A stretch of 64,000 bases of DNA, from assembly GCF_012910705.2 (NCBI RefSeq), contig NZ_WTVG02000038.1:124001-188000 (forward strand). The letters run 5' to 3'. A program made the translations under genes and the position numbers. The stretch's first letter is position 1; the number at the start of each line of letters is the position of its first letter. Shown here one piece after another: positions 12,005 to 24,767 of this stretch. Source of the stretch: Aromatoleum anaerobium. GTDB taxonomy: Bacteria > Pseudomonadota > Gammaproteobacteria > Burkholderiales > Rhodocyclaceae. The notes below the pieces were generated by a model that saw nothing but the letters and a program-made list of their open reading frames with translations, searched no databases and was not told the DNA's origin.

Positions 12005-12030
12005 AAAGAAAAACCGCCCTTGCGGGCGGT
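12005..12030 (-). terminator. Rho-independent terminator of ssb
   Basis: The stem ACCGCCC (12013-12019) pairs with GGGCGGT (12024-12030) around a 4-base loop. On the minus strand it is followed by TTTTTCTTT, placing it 24 bases after the ssb stop. The plus strand lacks a T-run, so it serves ssb mainly, though the hairpin also lies directly after the C-S lyase stop. Confidence 0.85.
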
Positions 12031-12053
12031 CGGCATCGCGTCAAAGCAGCCCG

Positions 12054-12551
12054 TCAGAACGGAATGTCGTCGTCGAAATCGCCGAAACCGGCACCGCCGC
12101 CGCTGCTCTTCGCCGGAGCCTTCGCCGGCGCGGCCTGCTGCGGGCTCGGGCGCGACGGGGCGGGCGCGTCGTAGCCGCCCGCGTCGTACTGGCGGCCGGA
12201 TGCCTCGCCCGCGCCCTGGCGCGAACCGAGCATCTTCATCTCGTCGCCACGGATCTCGGTCGTGTAGCGGTCCTGCCCTTCCTTGTCCTGCCACTTGCGG
12301 GTCTGCAGCCGGCCTTCGACATAGATCTGGCTGCCCTTGCGCAGGTACTGCGCCGCGATCTCGGCGAGCCGGCCGAAGAACACGACGCGGTGCCATTCGG
12401 TCTGCTCCTTCTTTTCGCCGGTCGCCTTGTCCTTCCAGGTCTCGCTCGTCGCCACCGTGATGTTGCAGATCGCATCGCCGCTGGGGGCATAGCGTGTTTC
12501 GGGATCCTTGCCGAGATTGCCGATCAGGATCACTTTGTTCAGGGATGCCAT
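12054..12551 (-). CDS. ssb: Single-stranded DNA-binding protein
   Basis: A 165-residue SSB, which coats single-stranded DNA in replication, repair and recombination. The OB fold spans about 1-110, starting [20 protein letters not shown] and including the WHRVVFFG and [15 protein letters not shown] strands. A flexible Gly/Pro/Ala-rich linker follows, then the acidic C-terminal tip DFDDDIPF used to recruit partner proteins. The gene stands next to an MFS gene and near uvrA, the ssb-uvrA neighbourhood known from many proteobacteria. Confidence 0.97.
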   Translation of the reverse strand: MASLNKVILIGNLGKDPETRYAPSGDAICNITVATSETWKDKATGEKKEQTEWHRVVFFGRLAEIAAQYLRKGSQIYVEGRLQTRKWQDKEGQDRYTTEIRGDEMKMLGSRQGAGEASGRQYDAGGYDAPAPSRPSPQQAAPAKAPAKSSGGGAGFGDFDDDIPF

Positions 12552-12572
12552 GCGATTCTCCTCATGTAGGGG

Positions 12573-13781
12573 TTAACGTGCCGCCGGGGCCGCCACGACG
12601 CGGCGGGGAGGTGAGTTCATTGTCGCCGCCACCATCAGCCAGACCAGCGCGAGCAACCCGCAGGCCAGGTTGACGGCCGACGGTCCGTAGTTCTGCGCGA
12701 TCCAGCCGCCGACCATTCCGCCGAGAAACAGGCCGACGGATTGCAGCGTGTTGTAGACGCCGAGCGCGGAGCCCCGGGCATGGGGCGGCGCGATCCTCGA
12801 TATCCACGACGGCAGGACCGCCTCGAGCACGTTGAAGGCGACGAAAAACAGCGTCAGCCACAAGCCGAGCGCCAGCAGGCTCTCGCCGAACGCATACAGG
12901 CCGACCTGCACGACGACGAGCAGCGCGATCGCCGCATTGAAGATCACCTTCATCATGCCGCGGCGCTCGGCGACGATCACCGCCGGCACCATCAACGCGA
13001 ACGACAGCAGCACTGCGGGAAGATACACCTTCCAGTGCTCGGGCAGCGGCAATGCGCCGCCGGCGACGATCGCGGCGGGCACGAGCACCCACATCGCGGT
13101 CTGGATCAGGTGCAGCGCGAACACGCCGACGTTCAGCCGCATCAGCTGCCCGTCGCGCAGGACATCGACGAGCCTGCCGCCGGCGGCGCGCGGAATGACC
13201 GGTACCGTCGGCACGACGTAGATGACGACGCCGATCGCAAGGAAGGCCAGTACCGCGGTCAACCAGAAAATCCCGCTCATGCCGACCATCGTGTAGAGCA
13301 GCGGCGCCGCGACCATCGAAATCGCGAACACCAGGCCGATGCTCGACCCGATCATCGCCATCACCTTGGTGCGGTGCTGGTCGCGCGTGAGGTCCGCGGC
13401 GAGCGCGGTCACTGCGGCGGAAATCGCGCCGGCGCCCTGCAGGACCCGGCCGACGATCACGATGTAGATGCTGTCGGCCAGCGCGGCGACGGCACTGCCG
13501 ATGACGAACAGCAGCAGGCCGAATACGATTACCGGCTTGCGCCCGAAGCGGTCGGATGCGGCGCCGTAGGCGATCTGCAGGAATGCCTGCGTCAGCCCGT
13601 ACGCGCCGATCGCCAGCCCGACCAGCGTCAGGTCATCCCCGCCGGGAATCTCGTGGGCATGAACCGCGAACACCGGCAGGATCAGGAACAGGCCGAGCAT
13701 GCGCAGCGCGAAGATCGCCGCGAGGCTCATGCCGGCCCGCTTCTCCGCGGGGGTCATGGAATCGTGCTCGAATCGGGACAT
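12573..13781 (-). CDS. MFS transporter (YajR-like)
   Basis: A 402-residue major-facilitator protein with about twelve hydrophobic segments. Motif A is visible in the first cytoplasmic loop as [13 protein letters not shown], and [22 protein letters not shown] fits the fourth and fifth helices of drug-exporter-type MFS proteins. Two ATGs are possible (13781 and 13757); neither has a clear ribosome site, and the longer form was kept. It lies 21 bases upstream of ssb and is divergent from uvrA across about 115 bp. The same order, MFS-ssb with uvrA divergent, recurs in betaproteobacteria. Substrate unknown. Confidence 0.87.
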   Translation of the reverse strand: MSRFEHDSMTPAEKRAGMSLAAIFALRMLGLFLILPVFAVHAHEIPGGDDLTLVGLAIGAYGLTQAFLQIAYGAASDRFGRKPVIVFGLLLFVIGSAVAALADSIYIVIVGRVLQGAGAISAAVTALAADLTRDQHRTKVMAMIGSSIGLVFAISMVAAPLLYTMVGMSGIFWLTAVLAFLAIGVVIYVVPTVPVIPRAAGGRLVDVLRDGQLMRLNVGVFALHLIQTAMWVLVPAAIVAGGALPLPEHWKVYLPAVLLSFALMVPAVIVAERRGMMKVIFNAAIALLVVVQVGLYAFGESLLALGLWLTLFFVAFNVLEAVLPSWISRIAPPHARGSALGVYNTLQSVGLFLGGMVGGWIAQNYGPSAVNLACGLLALVWLMVAATMNSPPRRVVAAPAAR

Positions 13782-13834
13782 TAGGGGGAGGCGGCGGATC
13801 AAAGCGGCGATTCTAGCATTCGCCGTCATCCGGT

Positions 13835-13863
13835 TTGGATCGACCGGTGTTCTCTCGTATAGT
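13835..13863 (+). promoter_or_regulatory. Promoter of uvrA
   Basis: TTGGAT and TATAGT are separated by exactly 17 bases, ending 33 bases before the uvrA ATG. I see no CTGT-N8-ACAG LexA box in the divergent region, so SOS control is not supported by eye. Confidence 0.6.
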
Positions 13864-13896
13864 GGCGCGTTCCCCCTCCGGCAATTCCCCCGCCCC

Positions 13897-16767
<2,871 letters not shown>

Positions 16768-16857
16768 CACGATCGGGGTGATTGCGTCGCAGATCGCCAC
16801 AGGCGACCAGTTCTGCCGCCAAGTCGCACCTTGTGCATCGCCCCCACCCCGTTGCCG

Positions 16858-17877
16858 TCAGCCCGGATAGCCATCCGGATTGCTCGTCTGCCAGTGCCAG
16901 GCATCCCGGCACATCGCCTCGAGGTCGTGCTCCGGACTCCAACCCAGCATCTTTTCCGCCCGGCCGGCATCCGCCCAGCAGGCGGCGATGTCGCCAGGAC
17001 GGCGGTCGACGATGCGGTACGGGACCGGGCGACCGGACGCAGCCTCGAAGCTGCGAATGACTTCGAGCACACTGTATCCCCGCCCCGTCCCGAGATTCAG
17101 GCACGTCACGCCCGGCAGCCCTTCGATGCGTTCGACCGCCTGCACGTGGCCGCGCGCGAGGTCCACGACGTGGATGTAGTCGCGAACGCCGGTCCCGTCC
17201 GGCGTCGCATAATCGCCGCCGAATACCTGCAGCAGCGGCAGGCGTCCCACCGCCACCTGGCTGATATAGGGCATCAGGTTATTCGGTATTCCATGAGGAT
17301 CTTCCCCGATTCGACCGCTCCGATGGGCGCCGACCGGGTTGAAGTAGCGGAGCAGCACCACCTGCCAGCGCGGATCGGCCGCGGCAACGTCCGACAGGAC
17401 CTGCTCGGTCATCCACTTTGTCCGGCCGTACGGGTTGGTCGGCGCAGCAGGGGCGTTTTCCGCGATCGGCACGCTTTGCGGATCGCCGTACACTGTCGCC
17501 GAGGAACTGAACACGAGACGGCGCACGCCGGCTTCCGCCATCGCCCGCGTCAACGCGATCGTCCCGCCGATGTTGTTGTCGTAGTACTCCAGCGGCTCGC
17601 GCACCGATTCCCCGACCGCTTTCAGAGCGGCAAAATGGATCACCGCATCAACCCGATAAGCGCCGAAAATGGCCCTCAGACTACCCGGTTCGCGGACATC
17701 GATCTCGTGGAAGCCCGCAAGCTTGCGCCCGGCGATCTGCTCGACCCTCGCGAGCGCCTCGGACTTGCTGTTGCACAGATTGTCGACGACCACGACGTCA
17801 TGGCCGCTCTGCAGCAATTCCACGCAAGTATGGGAGCCGATATATCCAGCCCCGCCGGTCACCAGCACCAAGCCCAT
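16858..17877 (-). CDS. galE: UDP-glucose 4-epimerase
   Basis: A 339-residue short-chain dehydrogenase/reductase-fold epimerase that interconverts UDP-glucose and UDP-galactose with tightly bound NAD. The NAD-binding loop is TGGAGYIGSH at 7-16, the catalytic serine region is FSSSATVYG, and the catalytic Tyr-Lys pair is in NPYGRTKWMTE. The later RYFNPVGAH and DGTGVRDYIHV segments are characteristic of GalE rather than other sugar epimerases. CAGGAG precedes the ATG by seven bases. It is convergent with uvrA; the 90-bp gap between them holds no feature I can see. Confidence 0.96.
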   Translation of the reverse strand: MGLVLVTGGAGYIGSHTCVELLQSGHDVVVVDNLCNSKSEALARVEQIAGRKLAGFHEIDVREPGSLRAIFGAYRVDAVIHFAALKAVGESVREPLEYYDNNIGGTIALTRAMAEAGVRRLVFSSSATVYGDPQSVPIAENAPAAPTNPYGRTKWMTEQVLSDVAAADPRWQVVLLRYFNPVGAHRSGRIGEDPHGIPNNLMPYISQVAVGRLPLLQVFGGDYATPDGTGVRDYIHVVDLARGHVQAVERIEGLPGVTCLNLGTGRGYSVLEVIRSFEAASGRPVPYRIVDRRPGDIAACWADAGRAEKMLGWSPEHDLEAMCRDAWHWQTSNPDGYPG

Positions 17878-18029
17878 CGCCTTCTCCTGTCTTGTCTTCC
17901 GCCATCCCGAGACGAGCCGTTGCCGAGCGGTTCCTGACCGACCCGGATCGATCGCGACACCTCCGCAGCCCGGTGCACGGGGATCCGAACGGCGCTGTTC
18001 GCTGCTGAGCCAAGGAACGGGGCCGAGGC

Positions 18030-18057
18030 AAAAAAATGGGCCGGTTTCCCGGCCCAT
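18030..18057 (-). terminator. Terminator at the end of the alpha operon
   Basis: The perfect 9-bp stem ATGGGCCGG/CCGGCCCAT encloses a TTTC loop. On the minus strand it is followed by a run of seven T residues. It lies about 30 bases after rplQ and closes the long ribosomal block before galE. Confidence 0.9.
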
Positions 18058-18086
18058 TCACCTGCAAAACGTTACGGCGACCCGAC

Positions 18087-18491
18087 TCAGGCCGCAGCCG
18101 CCTCGCTCACATTCGCCCCTTCCTCGCCTTCAGCCGGCCGGTCGAGCAGTTCGATCAACGCCATCGGCGCATTGTCGCCGTCGCGGAAACCGAACTTCAG
18201 GATGCGCAGATAGCCGCCATTACGCTCGGCAAAACGCGGACCCAGCACGTCGAACAGCTTGACCACCATCTCGCGGTCGCGCATCCGGTTGAATGCCAGA
18301 CGCCGATTCGACAGGCTCGGCTTTTTGCCGAGGGTGATCAGCGGCTCGACCACGCGGCGCAATTCCTTGGCCTTGGGCAGAGTCGTCTTGATGACTTCGT
18401 GACGCAGCAGCGAGTTGGCCATGTTGCGAAACATCGCCTGGCGGTGGCTGCTGGTACGGTTAAGTTTGCGAAGACCGTTGCGGTGACGCAT
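18087..18491 (-). CDS. rplQ: 50S ribosomal protein L17
   Basis: A 134-residue L17, a large-subunit protein near the exit-tunnel side of 23S rRNA. The N-terminus [20 protein letters not shown] is the family hallmark, followed by [20 protein letters not shown] and [13 protein letters not shown]. The C-terminus has a short Glu/Ala-rich extension ([16 protein letters not shown]). It is the last gene of the alpha operon, 27 bases after rpoA, and ends just before a strong terminator. Confidence 0.98.
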   Translation of the reverse strand: MRHRNGLRKLNRTSSHRQAMFRNMANSLLRHEVIKTTLPKAKELRRVVEPLITLGKKPSLSNRRLAFNRMRDREMVVKLFDVLGPRFAERNGGYLRILKFGFRDGDNAPMALIELLDRPAEGEEGANVSEAAAA

Positions 18492-18518
18492 TTTTCTTCC
18501 TCACTCCACTGACGCGCC

Positions 18519-19499
18519 TCAACCGAGCTTTTCGAGCCCGGCCGGCGGCCAGTTTTCCAGTTTCATCCCGAGAGTCAGCCCGCGGGAGGCCAACACTTCC
18601 TTGATTTCATTCAGCGACTTGCGGCCCAGATTCGGCGTCTTCAGCAACTCCGTCTCAGTGCGCTGGATCAGGTCGCCGATGTAGTAAATGTTCTCCGCCT
18701 TCAGGCAGTTGGCCGACCGAACCGTCAACTCCAGATCATCCACCGGGCGCAGCAGCACCGGGTCGATCGTCTGCGCCGCCGACTGTTCAACGACCGGCGC
18801 CGTGCCTTCGAGATCGGCAAACACCGACAGCTGATCCATGAGGACGCGCGCCGCGTAGCGGATGGCCTCCTCGGGATCCACTGCGCCGTTCGTTTCGATG
18901 TCGATCACCAGCCGATCGAGGTCGGTCCGCTGTTCCACCCGGGCGCTCTCGACCAGGTAGCTCACGCGTCGCACCGGACTGAAGGACGCGTCGAGCACGA
19001 CGCGGCCGATGGTCTTGGTGTCGCCGGCAGCCGGACGAACGTTGCCCGGCACGTAACCGCGGCCTTCCTCGACCTTGATCTGCATGTCGAGCTTTCCGCC
19101 CGGCGCGAGGTGCGCAATCACATGATCCGGGTTGATGATTTCCACGTCGTGCCCAACCTCGATGTCGCGCGCGGTGACCACACCATCGCCAGACTTCGCC
19201 AGGCGCAGGGTCGCCTCGCTGCGGCTATGGAGCTTGAGCACCACGCCCTTGAGGTTCAACAGCAGATCGACGATATCCTCGCGCACGCCGTCAAGAGTCG
19301 AATACTCATGCAGCACGCCTTCGATGGACACTTCGGTCGGCGCATAGCCCGGCAACGAGGACAGGAGAATGCGCCGCAGCGCATTCCCCAGGGTATGGCC
19401 GAAACCGCGTTCGAACGGCTCCATCGTGACGCGGGCCTGGACCGGCGACACACTCTGGACGTCGATGATGCGGGGTTTCAGCAGCGAATTGCTTTGCAT
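18519..19499 (-). CDS. rpoA: RNA polymerase alpha subunit
   Basis: A 326-residue alpha subunit. The N-terminal domain (about 1-235) dimerises and assembles beta and beta-prime; it shows [20 protein letters not shown]. The C-terminal domain (about 250-315) contacts UP-element DNA and activators; it contains the [21 protein letters not shown] and [14 protein letters not shown] helices with the DNA-binding arginine and asparagine. Length is typical for betaproteobacteria. It sits between rpsD and rplQ in the standard alpha operon order. Confidence 0.99.
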   Translation of the reverse strand: MQSNSLLKPRIIDVQSVSPVQARVTMEPFERGFGHTLGNALRRILLSSLPGYAPTEVSIEGVLHEYSTLDGVREDIVDLLLNLKGVVLKLHSRSEATLRLAKSGDGVVTARDIEVGHDVEIINPDHVIAHLAPGGKLDMQIKVEEGRGYVPGNVRPAAGDTKTIGRVVLDASFSPVRRVSYLVESARVEQRTDLDRLVIDIETNGAVDPEEAIRYAARVLMDQLSVFADLEGTAPVVEQSAAQTIDPVLLRPVDDLELTVRSANCLKAENIYYIGDLIQRTETELLKTPNLGRKSLNEIKEVLASRGLTLGMKLENWPPAGLEKLG

Positions 19500-19538
19500 C
19501 AGCAGTTCCTCGGATCTTTGATTCTTCAGGCGAACCCG

Positions 19539-20168
19539 TTAGCGGGAATACAGTTCGACGACCAGGCCTTCATTGATCGTCGGCGGCAGTTCAGCGCGCT
19601 GCGGATATGCCTTGAAGGTGCCCTTGCCGGCCTTTGCATCGACATCCAGCCATTCCGGGAAACCACGGGAAGCAGCTGCTTCGAGCGCGGCCTTGACGCG
19701 CAGCTGAGCGCGCGATCCTTCGGTGAGTTCGACGACATCGCCCGGACGAACGACATACGACGGGATGTTCACCCGCTTGCCGTTCACGAGGATGCCGTTG
19801 TGCCGCACGAGCTGACGCGATTCGGCACGCGAACCGCCAAAGCCCATACGATAGACGACCGAGTCCAGGCGCCCTTCGAGCAGTTGCAGCAGGTTCTCGC
19901 CGGTCTGGCCACGACGGCGCTCGGCCTCGGCGTAGACTTTGCGGAACTGCGCTTCGAGCACGCCGTACAGGCGACGGATTTTCTGCTTTTCGCGCAACTG
20001 CACGCCGTAGCCGGACATCCGTTGGCCGGAACGCTGGCCGTGCTGGCCGGGCGCATACGCACGGCGCTCGATGGCACATTTATCGGTGAAGCACTTCTCG
20101 GCCTTCAGAAACAGCTTTTCGCCCTCGCGACGGCACTGACGGCACTTGGGATCCAGATTACGAGCCAC
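19539..20168 (-). CDS. rpsD: 30S ribosomal protein S4
   Basis: A 209-residue S4, a primary 16S rRNA binder that starts assembly of the small-subunit body. The N-terminal region carries a zinc-type cysteine set C9-x2-C12-x13-C26-x4-C31. The S4 RNA-binding domain is at about 99-160 ([36 protein letters not shown]). In enterobacteria S4 represses the alpha operon by binding its leader; whether that holds here is not visible. It is followed by rpoA after 39 bases. Confidence 0.99.
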   Translation of the reverse strand: MARNLDPKCRQCRREGEKLFLKAEKCFTDKCAIERRAYAPGQHGQRSGQRMSGYGVQLREKQKIRRLYGVLEAQFRKVYAEAERRRGQTGENLLQLLEGRLDSVVYRMGFGGSRAESRQLVRHNGILVNGKRVNIPSYVVRPGDVVELTEGSRAQLRVKAALEAAASRGFPEWLDVDAKAGKGTFKAYPQRAELPPTINEGLVVELYSR

Positions 20169-20182
20169 GTTTCAACTCCTTG

Positions 20183-20572
20183 TCAGATGCGGCGCTTTTT
20201 CGGCGGACGGCAGCCGTTATGCGGGATCGGCGTGATGTCGGTAATGCTGGAGATCTTCATGCCCAGCGCATTGAGCGCGCGGACAGCAGATTCGCGCCCG
20301 GGCCCCGGGCCCTTGATGCGAACTTCCAGATTCTTGACGCCACATTCCTGTGCAGCTTTGCCGGCAGCTTCGGCCGCGACCTGGGCGGCAAACGGGGTGC
20401 TCTTCCGCGAGCCCTTGAAGCCGGCACCACCAGAGGTCGCCCAGGACAGCGCATTGCCCTGACGGTCGGTGATAGTGATGATCGTGTTGTTGAAGCTCGC
20501 GTGCACGTGGGCGATACCCTCGGCAACGTTCTTCTTGACCTTCTTGCGAACTTTCGCAGCAGTTTTAGCCAT
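20183..20572 (-). CDS. rpsK: 30S ribosomal protein S11
   Basis: A 129-residue S11 of the small-subunit platform, next to the E-site codon. The family core [22 protein letters not shown] and the C-terminal [17 protein letters not shown] tail are intact; the latter holds the Asn-Gly pair that can form isoaspartate. The N-terminus is Lys/Ala-rich as usual. It lies between rpsM and rpsD in the alpha operon. Confidence 0.99.
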   Translation of the reverse strand: MAKTAAKVRKKVKKNVAEGIAHVHASFNNTIITITDRQGNALSWATSGGAGFKGSRKSTPFAAQVAAEAAGKAAQECGVKNLEVRIKGPGPGRESAVRALNALGMKISSITDITPIPHNGCRPPKKRRI

Positions 20573-20584
20573 TATCTATTCCTA

Positions 20585-20947
20585 TCACTTCTTGCCGGCG
20601 ATTGCCTTGCGCGGCCCTTTCCGGGTACGCGCATTGGTGCGGGTGCGCTGGCCACGAAGCGGCAGGCCGCGACGATGACGAACACCACGGTAGCAACCAA
20701 GATCCATCAGTCGCTTGATGTTCATCGTCGTCTCACGACGAAGATCACCCTCGACAATGAATTTCGCCACTTCATCACGCAACCGTTCCATGTCGGACTC
20801 GGTGAGATCCTTCATCTTGACGGAACGCACGACGTTGGCAGCATCGCAAATCTTCTGAGCACGCGAACGGCCAATTCCATAGATGGCGGTCAGCGCGATC
20901 TCGGCATGCTTGTGGTTGGGAATGTTTACCCCAGCAATACGGGCCAT
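20585..20947 (-). CDS. rpsM: 30S ribosomal protein S13
   Basis: A 120-residue S13 of the small-subunit head, which contacts L5 and P-site tRNA across the subunit bridge. Typical segments are [20 protein letters not shown], the helix-two-turn-helix region [16 protein letters not shown], and the basic tail [20 protein letters not shown] that touches the tRNA. It follows rpmJ after a 53-bp A/T-rich gap and is the first gene of the classic alpha operon. Confidence 0.99.
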   Translation of the reverse strand: MARIAGVNIPNHKHAEIALTAIYGIGRSRAQKICDAANVVRSVKMKDLTESDMERLRDEVAKFIVEGDLRRETTMNIKRLMDLGCYRGVRHRRGLPLRGQRTRTNARTRKGPRKAIAGKK

Positions 20948-21000
20948 TCGATTACCCCAAAAAGCGAAACATTAAATAATAATACGTGAACGTCAGAGAA

Positions 21001-21114
21001 TCAACCCTGACGCTGCTTGTGACGCGGGTCGGTGCAGATCACGCGAACCACGCCTTTACGACGCACGATTTTGCAGTTGCGGCAAAGCCGCTTTACCGAA
21101 GCCTGAACTCTCAT
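21001..21114 (-). CDS. rpmJ: 50S ribosomal protein L36
   Basis: A 37-residue L36, one of the smallest ribosomal proteins, stabilising 23S rRNA near the peptidyl-transferase region. The zinc-ribbon ligands are complete: C11, C14, C27 and H32, making this the C+ form. It begins [20 protein letters not shown] and ends RHKQRQG. GGAG lies seven bases before the ATG at 21114, and the gene is 21 bases downstream of the end of the broken infA frame, so it can be translated independently of it. Confidence 0.97.
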   Translation of the reverse strand: MRVQASVKRLCRNCKIVRRKGVVRVICTDPRHKQRQG

Positions 21115-21135
21115 TTTGTTACTCCAGTTTCTTGA

Positions 21136-21352
21136 TTACCTGGTCCGGAAAACAATCCGGGCCTTCGTCAGGTCGTAGGGCGTCAGTTGCACAGTGACCT
21201 TGCCGCCAGGAAGAATGCGGATGCACTACATCCGCATTCTTCCTGAGATGTATCCGAGAACCACGTGTCCGTTTTCGAGCCGGACACGGAACATTGCGTT
21301 GGGCAGGTTCTCGGTCACCTCGCCCTGCATCTCGATTACGCCCCCTCGCCAT
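21136..21352 (-). pseudogene. infA: Translation initiation factor IF-1, disrupted frame
   Basis: The position between secY and rpmJ and the residues [42 protein letters not shown] and KVTVQLTPYDLTKARIVFRTR identify IF-1. The frame is broken twice. First, the ATG at 21352 (AGG ribosome site six bases upstream) is out of frame with the body; restoring two bases near 21340-21345 gives exactly the 72-residue family length. Second, codons for the expected His-Tyr after GRMRM read TAG-TGC. That change equals an in-place flip of the 5-base loop of a perfect inverted repeat. IF-1 is normally essential, so another infA elsewhere, or a sequence error, is expected. Confidence 0.85.
21207..21245. repeat. 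Perfect 17-bp inverted repeat with flipped 5-base loop inside infA
   Basis: The left arm (21207-21223, CAGGAAGAATGCGGATG) and the right arm (21229-21245) are exact reverse complements around CACTA. Read on the plus strand, the arms and loop encode the normal IF-1 residues [12 protein letters not shown]; read on the minus strand, where infA lies, only the loop differs from that. The arrangement points to inversion or template switching at the palindrome. Confidence 0.9.
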
Positions 21353-21355
21353 GAC

Positions 21356-22681
21356 TTACCTGGTGGGAAGGCCCGCCCCCTTGAAGTTCGCCTTCTTCAG
21401 CAAACTCTCATATTGATGGGACATCACGTAAGCCTGTACCTGCGTCATGAAATCCATCGTCACGACGACGATGATCAGCAGCGACGTCCCGCCGAAGTAG
21501 AACGGAACATTCCATCGAAGGATCAGAAACTCGGGCAGCAGGCACACCAGAGTGATGTACACCGCTCCCACGAGGGTCAGCCGCGTAAGAATCTTGTCGA
21601 TATAGCGCGAGGTCTGATCGCCGGGCCGAATCCCCGGAACGAAAGCACCGCTCTTCTTCAGGTTGTCCGCCGTCTCCCGGGCATTGAACACCAGCGCCGT
21701 GTAGAAGAAACAGAAAAACATGATGGCTGCCGCATAAAGCATCACGTAGATCGGCTGTCCTGGCGCCAGCGTCGAGGAGATATCGCGAAGCCAGCCCATG
21801 CCTTCGGTGGCGCCGAACCATTGCCCCAGCGTCGCAGGAAACAAGATGATGCTCGAAGCAAAAATCGGCGGTATGACCCCTGCCATGTTGAGCTTCAATG
21901 GCAAATGCGAACTCTGCCCGCCATAGATCTTGTTCCCGACCTGGCGTTTTGCGTAATTCACCAAGATCTTGCGCTGACCGCGTTCGACGAACACGACAAA
22001 GCCGGTCACCAGCACCACGAGTACACAGATCAGCAATGCCGTGAAAGGATGCATCGCTCCGGTGCGCACCAGCTCGAACAGCCCGCCGATGGCGCTCGGC
22101 AAACCTGCCGCGATACCACCGAAAATGATCAGCGAAATGCCATTGCCGATGCCGCGTTCGGTGATCTGTTCGCCCAGCCACATCAGGAACATCGTGCCCG
22201 TAACCAGCGTCGCGACGGTCACGAAACGGAACGTGAGCCCCGGATCGAGCACGAGCCCGGGCTGGCTCTCGAGCGCGATCGCAATGCCCAGCGATTGCGC
22301 GAGGGACAGCGCAACCGTCCCGTAGCGCGTGTATTGTGTGATCTTGCGCCGCCCTGCCTCACCCTCTTTCTTCAGCGCTTCCATCTGCGGCACCGCGACC
22401 GTCATCAGCTGCATGATGATCGACGCCGAGATATACGGCATGATGCCGAGCGCGAAAATCGTGAACCGTGACAGCGCACCACCGGAAAACAGGTTGAATA
22501 CGCCGAGGATGCCGCCCGCCTGCGATTGGAAAAGCTCGGACAGTCGCGCCGGGTCGATGCCGGGAACGGGAATGTGCGCGCCGATCCGGTACACGATGAG
22601 TGCACCGAGCAGGAACAGGACACGGCGTTTCAGATCCCCGAAACGCCCGGACGTCCCCAGCGTGGCAGCAGGATTGGCCAC
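21356..22681 (-). CDS. secY: Protein translocase subunit SecY
   Basis: A 441-residue SecY, the channel of the Sec translocon, with ten hydrophobic helices. The N-terminal [24 protein letters not shown] starts the first helix; the plug region ([18 protein letters not shown]) and the cytoplasmic loop [15 protein letters not shown] are family features. It lies between rplO and infA in the spc operon, and its stop is four bases from the infA ATG. Length is normal. Confidence 0.99.
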   Translation of the reverse strand: MANPAATLGTSGRFGDLKRRVLFLLGALIVYRIGAHIPVPGIDPARLSELFQSQAGGILGVFNLFSGGALSRFTIFALGIMPYISASIIMQLMTVAVPQMEALKKEGEAGRRKITQYTRYGTVALSLAQSLGIAIALESQPGLVLDPGLTFRFVTVATLVTGTMFLMWLGEQITERGIGNGISLIIFGGIAAGLPSAIGGLFELVRTGAMHPFTALLICVLVVLVTGFVVFVERGQRKILVNYAKRQVGNKIYGGQSSHLPLKLNMAGVIPPIFASSIILFPATLGQWFGATEGMGWLRDISSTLAPGQPIYVMLYAAAIMFFCFFYTALVFNARETADNLKKSGAFVPGIRPGDQTSRYIDKILTRLTLVGAVYITLVCLLPEFLILRWNVPFYFGGTSLLIIVVVTMDFMTQVQAYVMSHQYESLLKKANFKGAGLPTR

Positions 22682-22696
22682 TTCGCTTTCCCTTGG

Positions 22697-23134
22697 TTAC
22701 GCGGTCGCTACCGAGCCGCCGGCAGCCTCGATCGCCGCCAGCGCGCCTTTGGTCGCGCCGATGCCGCGCAGCGTGATCTTGCGTCCGATCGTCCCCGACA
22801 GCACGACTTTTGCGGACAACGCATCGGCAGGAACGACGCCGGCCTGCATCAGCACCAGCAGGTCGATGTCGTCGACGGGCAGTTTGTCGAGTTCCGACAG
22901 GCGTACCTCGACCTTGCGCGCGGCCGTCAGCGACACGAAGCCGCGCTTCGGAAGCCGGCGCTGCAGCGGCATCTGCCCGCCCTCGAAACCGACTTTGTGG
23001 AAACCACCGGCACGAGACTTCTGGCCCTTGTGACCGCGCCCGCAGGTCTTGCCCAGGCCGCTGCCAATGCCGCGGCCGACGCGCTTCGCCGCCGATTTCG
23101 AGCCCGCGCCGGGCTTTATCGTATTGAGTCGCAT
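22697..23134 (-). CDS. rplO: 50S ribosomal protein L15
   Basis: A 145-residue L15, a late-assembly 23S rRNA binder. The Gly/Lys/Arg-rich N-terminal extension ([20 protein letters not shown]) threads into rRNA, and the [17 protein letters not shown] block is the family signature. The ATG at 23134 was chosen over a GTG twelve bases upstream because GAGGG precedes it at proper spacing and the family starts MRLN. It nearly abuts rpmD. Confidence 0.98.
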   Translation of the reverse strand: MRLNTIKPGAGSKSAAKRVGRGIGSGLGKTCGRGHKGQKSRAGGFHKVGFEGGQMPLQRRLPKRGFVSLTAARKVEVRLSELDKLPVDDIDLLVLMQAGVVPADALSAKVVLSGTIGRKITLRGIGATKGALAAIEAAGGSVATA

Positions 23135-23135
23135 A

Positions 23136-23318
23136 TCAACCCTCACACTTCACCAGGTACGACACCTTGTTCACCATGCCGCGAACTTCAGGCGTGTCCT
23201 GCAGTTCGACACAGTGGTTCATGCGCCGCAGGCCGAGACCGCGGACGGTTGCACGGTGCGACTGCTTGGTGCCGATCACGCTCTTCACGAGCGTGACCTT
23301 GATCGTTTTCTCGGACAT
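23136..23318 (-). CDS. rpmD: 50S ribosomal protein L30
   Basis: A 60-residue L30, small form without the N-terminal extension of eukaryotic homologues. The motif [20 protein letters not shown] followed by LGLRRMNH is diagnostic. It sits between rpsE and rplO with only three bases to rpsE, so translation is likely coupled. Confidence 0.98.
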   Translation of the reverse strand: MSEKTIKVTLVKSVIGTKQSHRATVRGLGLRRMNHCVELQDTPEVRGMVNKVSYLVKCEG

Positions 23319-23321
23319 CGC

Positions 23322-23846
23322 TTACCCCAGAATCTCTTCGACCGACTTGCCACGCTTGGCAGCGATCTCGGCCGGCGTGTTGATCGCCAGCAGACCGTTG
23401 AGCGTTGCACGCACGACGTTGTAAGGATTGGCGGAGCCGAGGCACTTGCAAGTCACGTCGGTGACGCCCATCACTTCGAACACCGCCCGCATCGGACCGC
23501 CAGCGATGATGCCGGTGCCGCTCGGAGCGGGCTGCATCAGCACGGAGGCCGCGCCGTGCTTGCCGACGACCGAGTGCTGCAACGTGCCGTTCTTGAGCGA
23601 AATCTTCTTGAGCTTGCGACGCGCTTCGTCCATCGCCTTCTGCACGGCCACCGGCACTTCGCGCGACTTGCCCTTGCCCATTCCGACGCCGCCGTCGCCA
23701 TCACCGACGACCGTAAGCGCCGCAAAACCGAGGATCCGGCCGCCCTTGACGACCTTGGTCACGCGATTGATCGCGACCATTTTCTCCCGCAGGCCGTCGT
23801 CGCGCTCATCCGCCGCTTGCGGTCGCTTGCTTTGTTGCTTAGCCAT
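23322..23846 (-). CDS. rpsE: 30S ribosomal protein S5
   Basis: A 174-residue S5, which lines the mRNA entry and takes part in decoding accuracy. The double-stranded-RNA-binding fold lies at about 20-80 ([41 protein letters not shown]), and the second domain carries [21 protein letters not shown]. The loop residues where spectinomycin resistance arises appear wild type. It follows rplR after 12 bases. Confidence 0.98.
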   Translation of the reverse strand: MAKQQSKRPQAADERDDGLREKMVAINRVTKVVKGGRILGFAALTVVGDGDGGVGMGKGKSREVPVAVQKAMDEARRKLKKISLKNGTLQHSVVGKHGAASVLMQPAPSGTGIIAGGPMRAVFEVMGVTDVTCKCLGSANPYNVVRATLNGLLAINTPAEIAAKRGKSVEEILG

Positions 23847-23858
23847 TCGAAACCTCGC

Positions 23859-24212
23859 TTAGAACTTGAGTCCGCCTTCGCGGGCGGCCTCGGCCAGCGC
23901 CTTGACGCGACCGTGATACTGGAAGCCGGCGCGGTCGAACGCCACCGCTTCGATCCCGGCGGCCTTCGCCCGCTCGGCGATGAGCTTGCCGACGACTTGC
24001 GCGGCCTGCTTGTTGCCGCCGTTCGGCAGCTGCGAGCGCACGTCGGCCTCGACGGTCGATGCCGCCGCCAACACCCGCGAACCGCTACCGTCGATGACCT
24101 GGGCGTAGATATGGGAGTTGGTCCGGAACACGGTTAGGCGCACCGACTTCAGCTCCGCGATTTTGGCTCGGGTTTTACGAGCACGACGCAGACGAACTTC
24201 TTTCTTGTTCAT
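23859..24212 (-). CDS. rplR: 50S ribosomal protein L18
   Basis: A 117-residue L18, a 5S rRNA binder of the central protuberance. The basic start ([20 protein letters not shown]), the strand [17 protein letters not shown] and the C-terminal [23 protein letters not shown] are the usual family elements. It sits between rplF and rpsE. Confidence 0.98.
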   Translation of the reverse strand: MNKKEVRLRRARKTRAKIAELKSVRLTVFRTNSHIYAQVIDGSGSRVLAAASTVEADVRSQLPNGGNKQAAQVVGKLIAERAKAAGIEAVAFDRAGFQYHGRVKALAEAAREGGLKF

Positions 24213-24224
24213 GACGAACCGCCC

Positions 24225-24758
24225 TTACTTCTTCTTGGTTTCCTTAAGCACAACCACTTCGTCCGAATAACGGACGCCCTTGCCCTTGTACGGCTCGGGT
24301 TCGCGGTATGCACGCACCTCGGCTGCGACCTGACCGACCTGCTGCTTGTCGATACCCTTGATGACGATCTCGGTCTGAGTCGGAGTTTCCACCTTCACGC
24401 CGGCCGGCATCTGATGCACCACCGGGTGGGAGAAACCGAGCGTCAGGTTGAGCTTGTCGCCCTGTGCCTGGGCCCGATAGCCGACGCCGACGAGCGTGAG
24501 CTTGCGCTCGAAGCCTTTCGTCACCCCGGTGACCATGTTGTTGACGAGGGCGCGCACCGTGCCGGACATGGCCCGGCTGTTTGCGACACCGTCGCGCGCC
24601 TTGCACAGCAGCGCATCACCGTCGCGCTCGAGCGTCACCGCATTGCCGATGTACTGCTTCACGGCACCCAGCGGTCCCTTGACGGAAACTTCATCGGTCC
24701 CGATCGTGACCTCGACGCCCTGGGGGATTGCCACCGGATTCTTAGCTACACGAGACAT
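24225..24758 (-). CDS. rplF: 50S ribosomal protein L6
   Basis: A 177-residue L6 near the sarcin-ricin loop and factor-binding site. Two similar domains are visible, about 1-80 and 83-170; the second carries the signature [20 protein letters not shown]. The N-terminus [17 protein letters not shown] is canonical. Nine bases separate it from rpsH. Confidence 0.98.
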   Translation of the reverse strand: MSRVAKNPVAIPQGVEVTIGTDEVSVKGPLGAVKQYIGNAVTLERDGDALLCKARDGVANSRAMSGTVRALVNNMVTGVTKGFERKLTLVGVGYRAQAQGDKLNLTLGFSHPVVHQMPAGVKVETPTQTEIVIKGIDKQQVGQVAAEVRAYREPEPYKGKGVRYSDEVVVLKETKKK

Positions 24759-24767
24759 GATCCCCCC

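Noticed and set aside
13782-13896. LexA (SOS) box upstream of uvrA
   Set aside because: No CTGT-N8-ACAG or close variant was found by eye on either strand.
21119-21352. Uninterrupted 77-codon frame from the infA ATG
   Set aside because: It is out of frame with IF-1 and has no resemblance to any family; it is the product of the frameshift.
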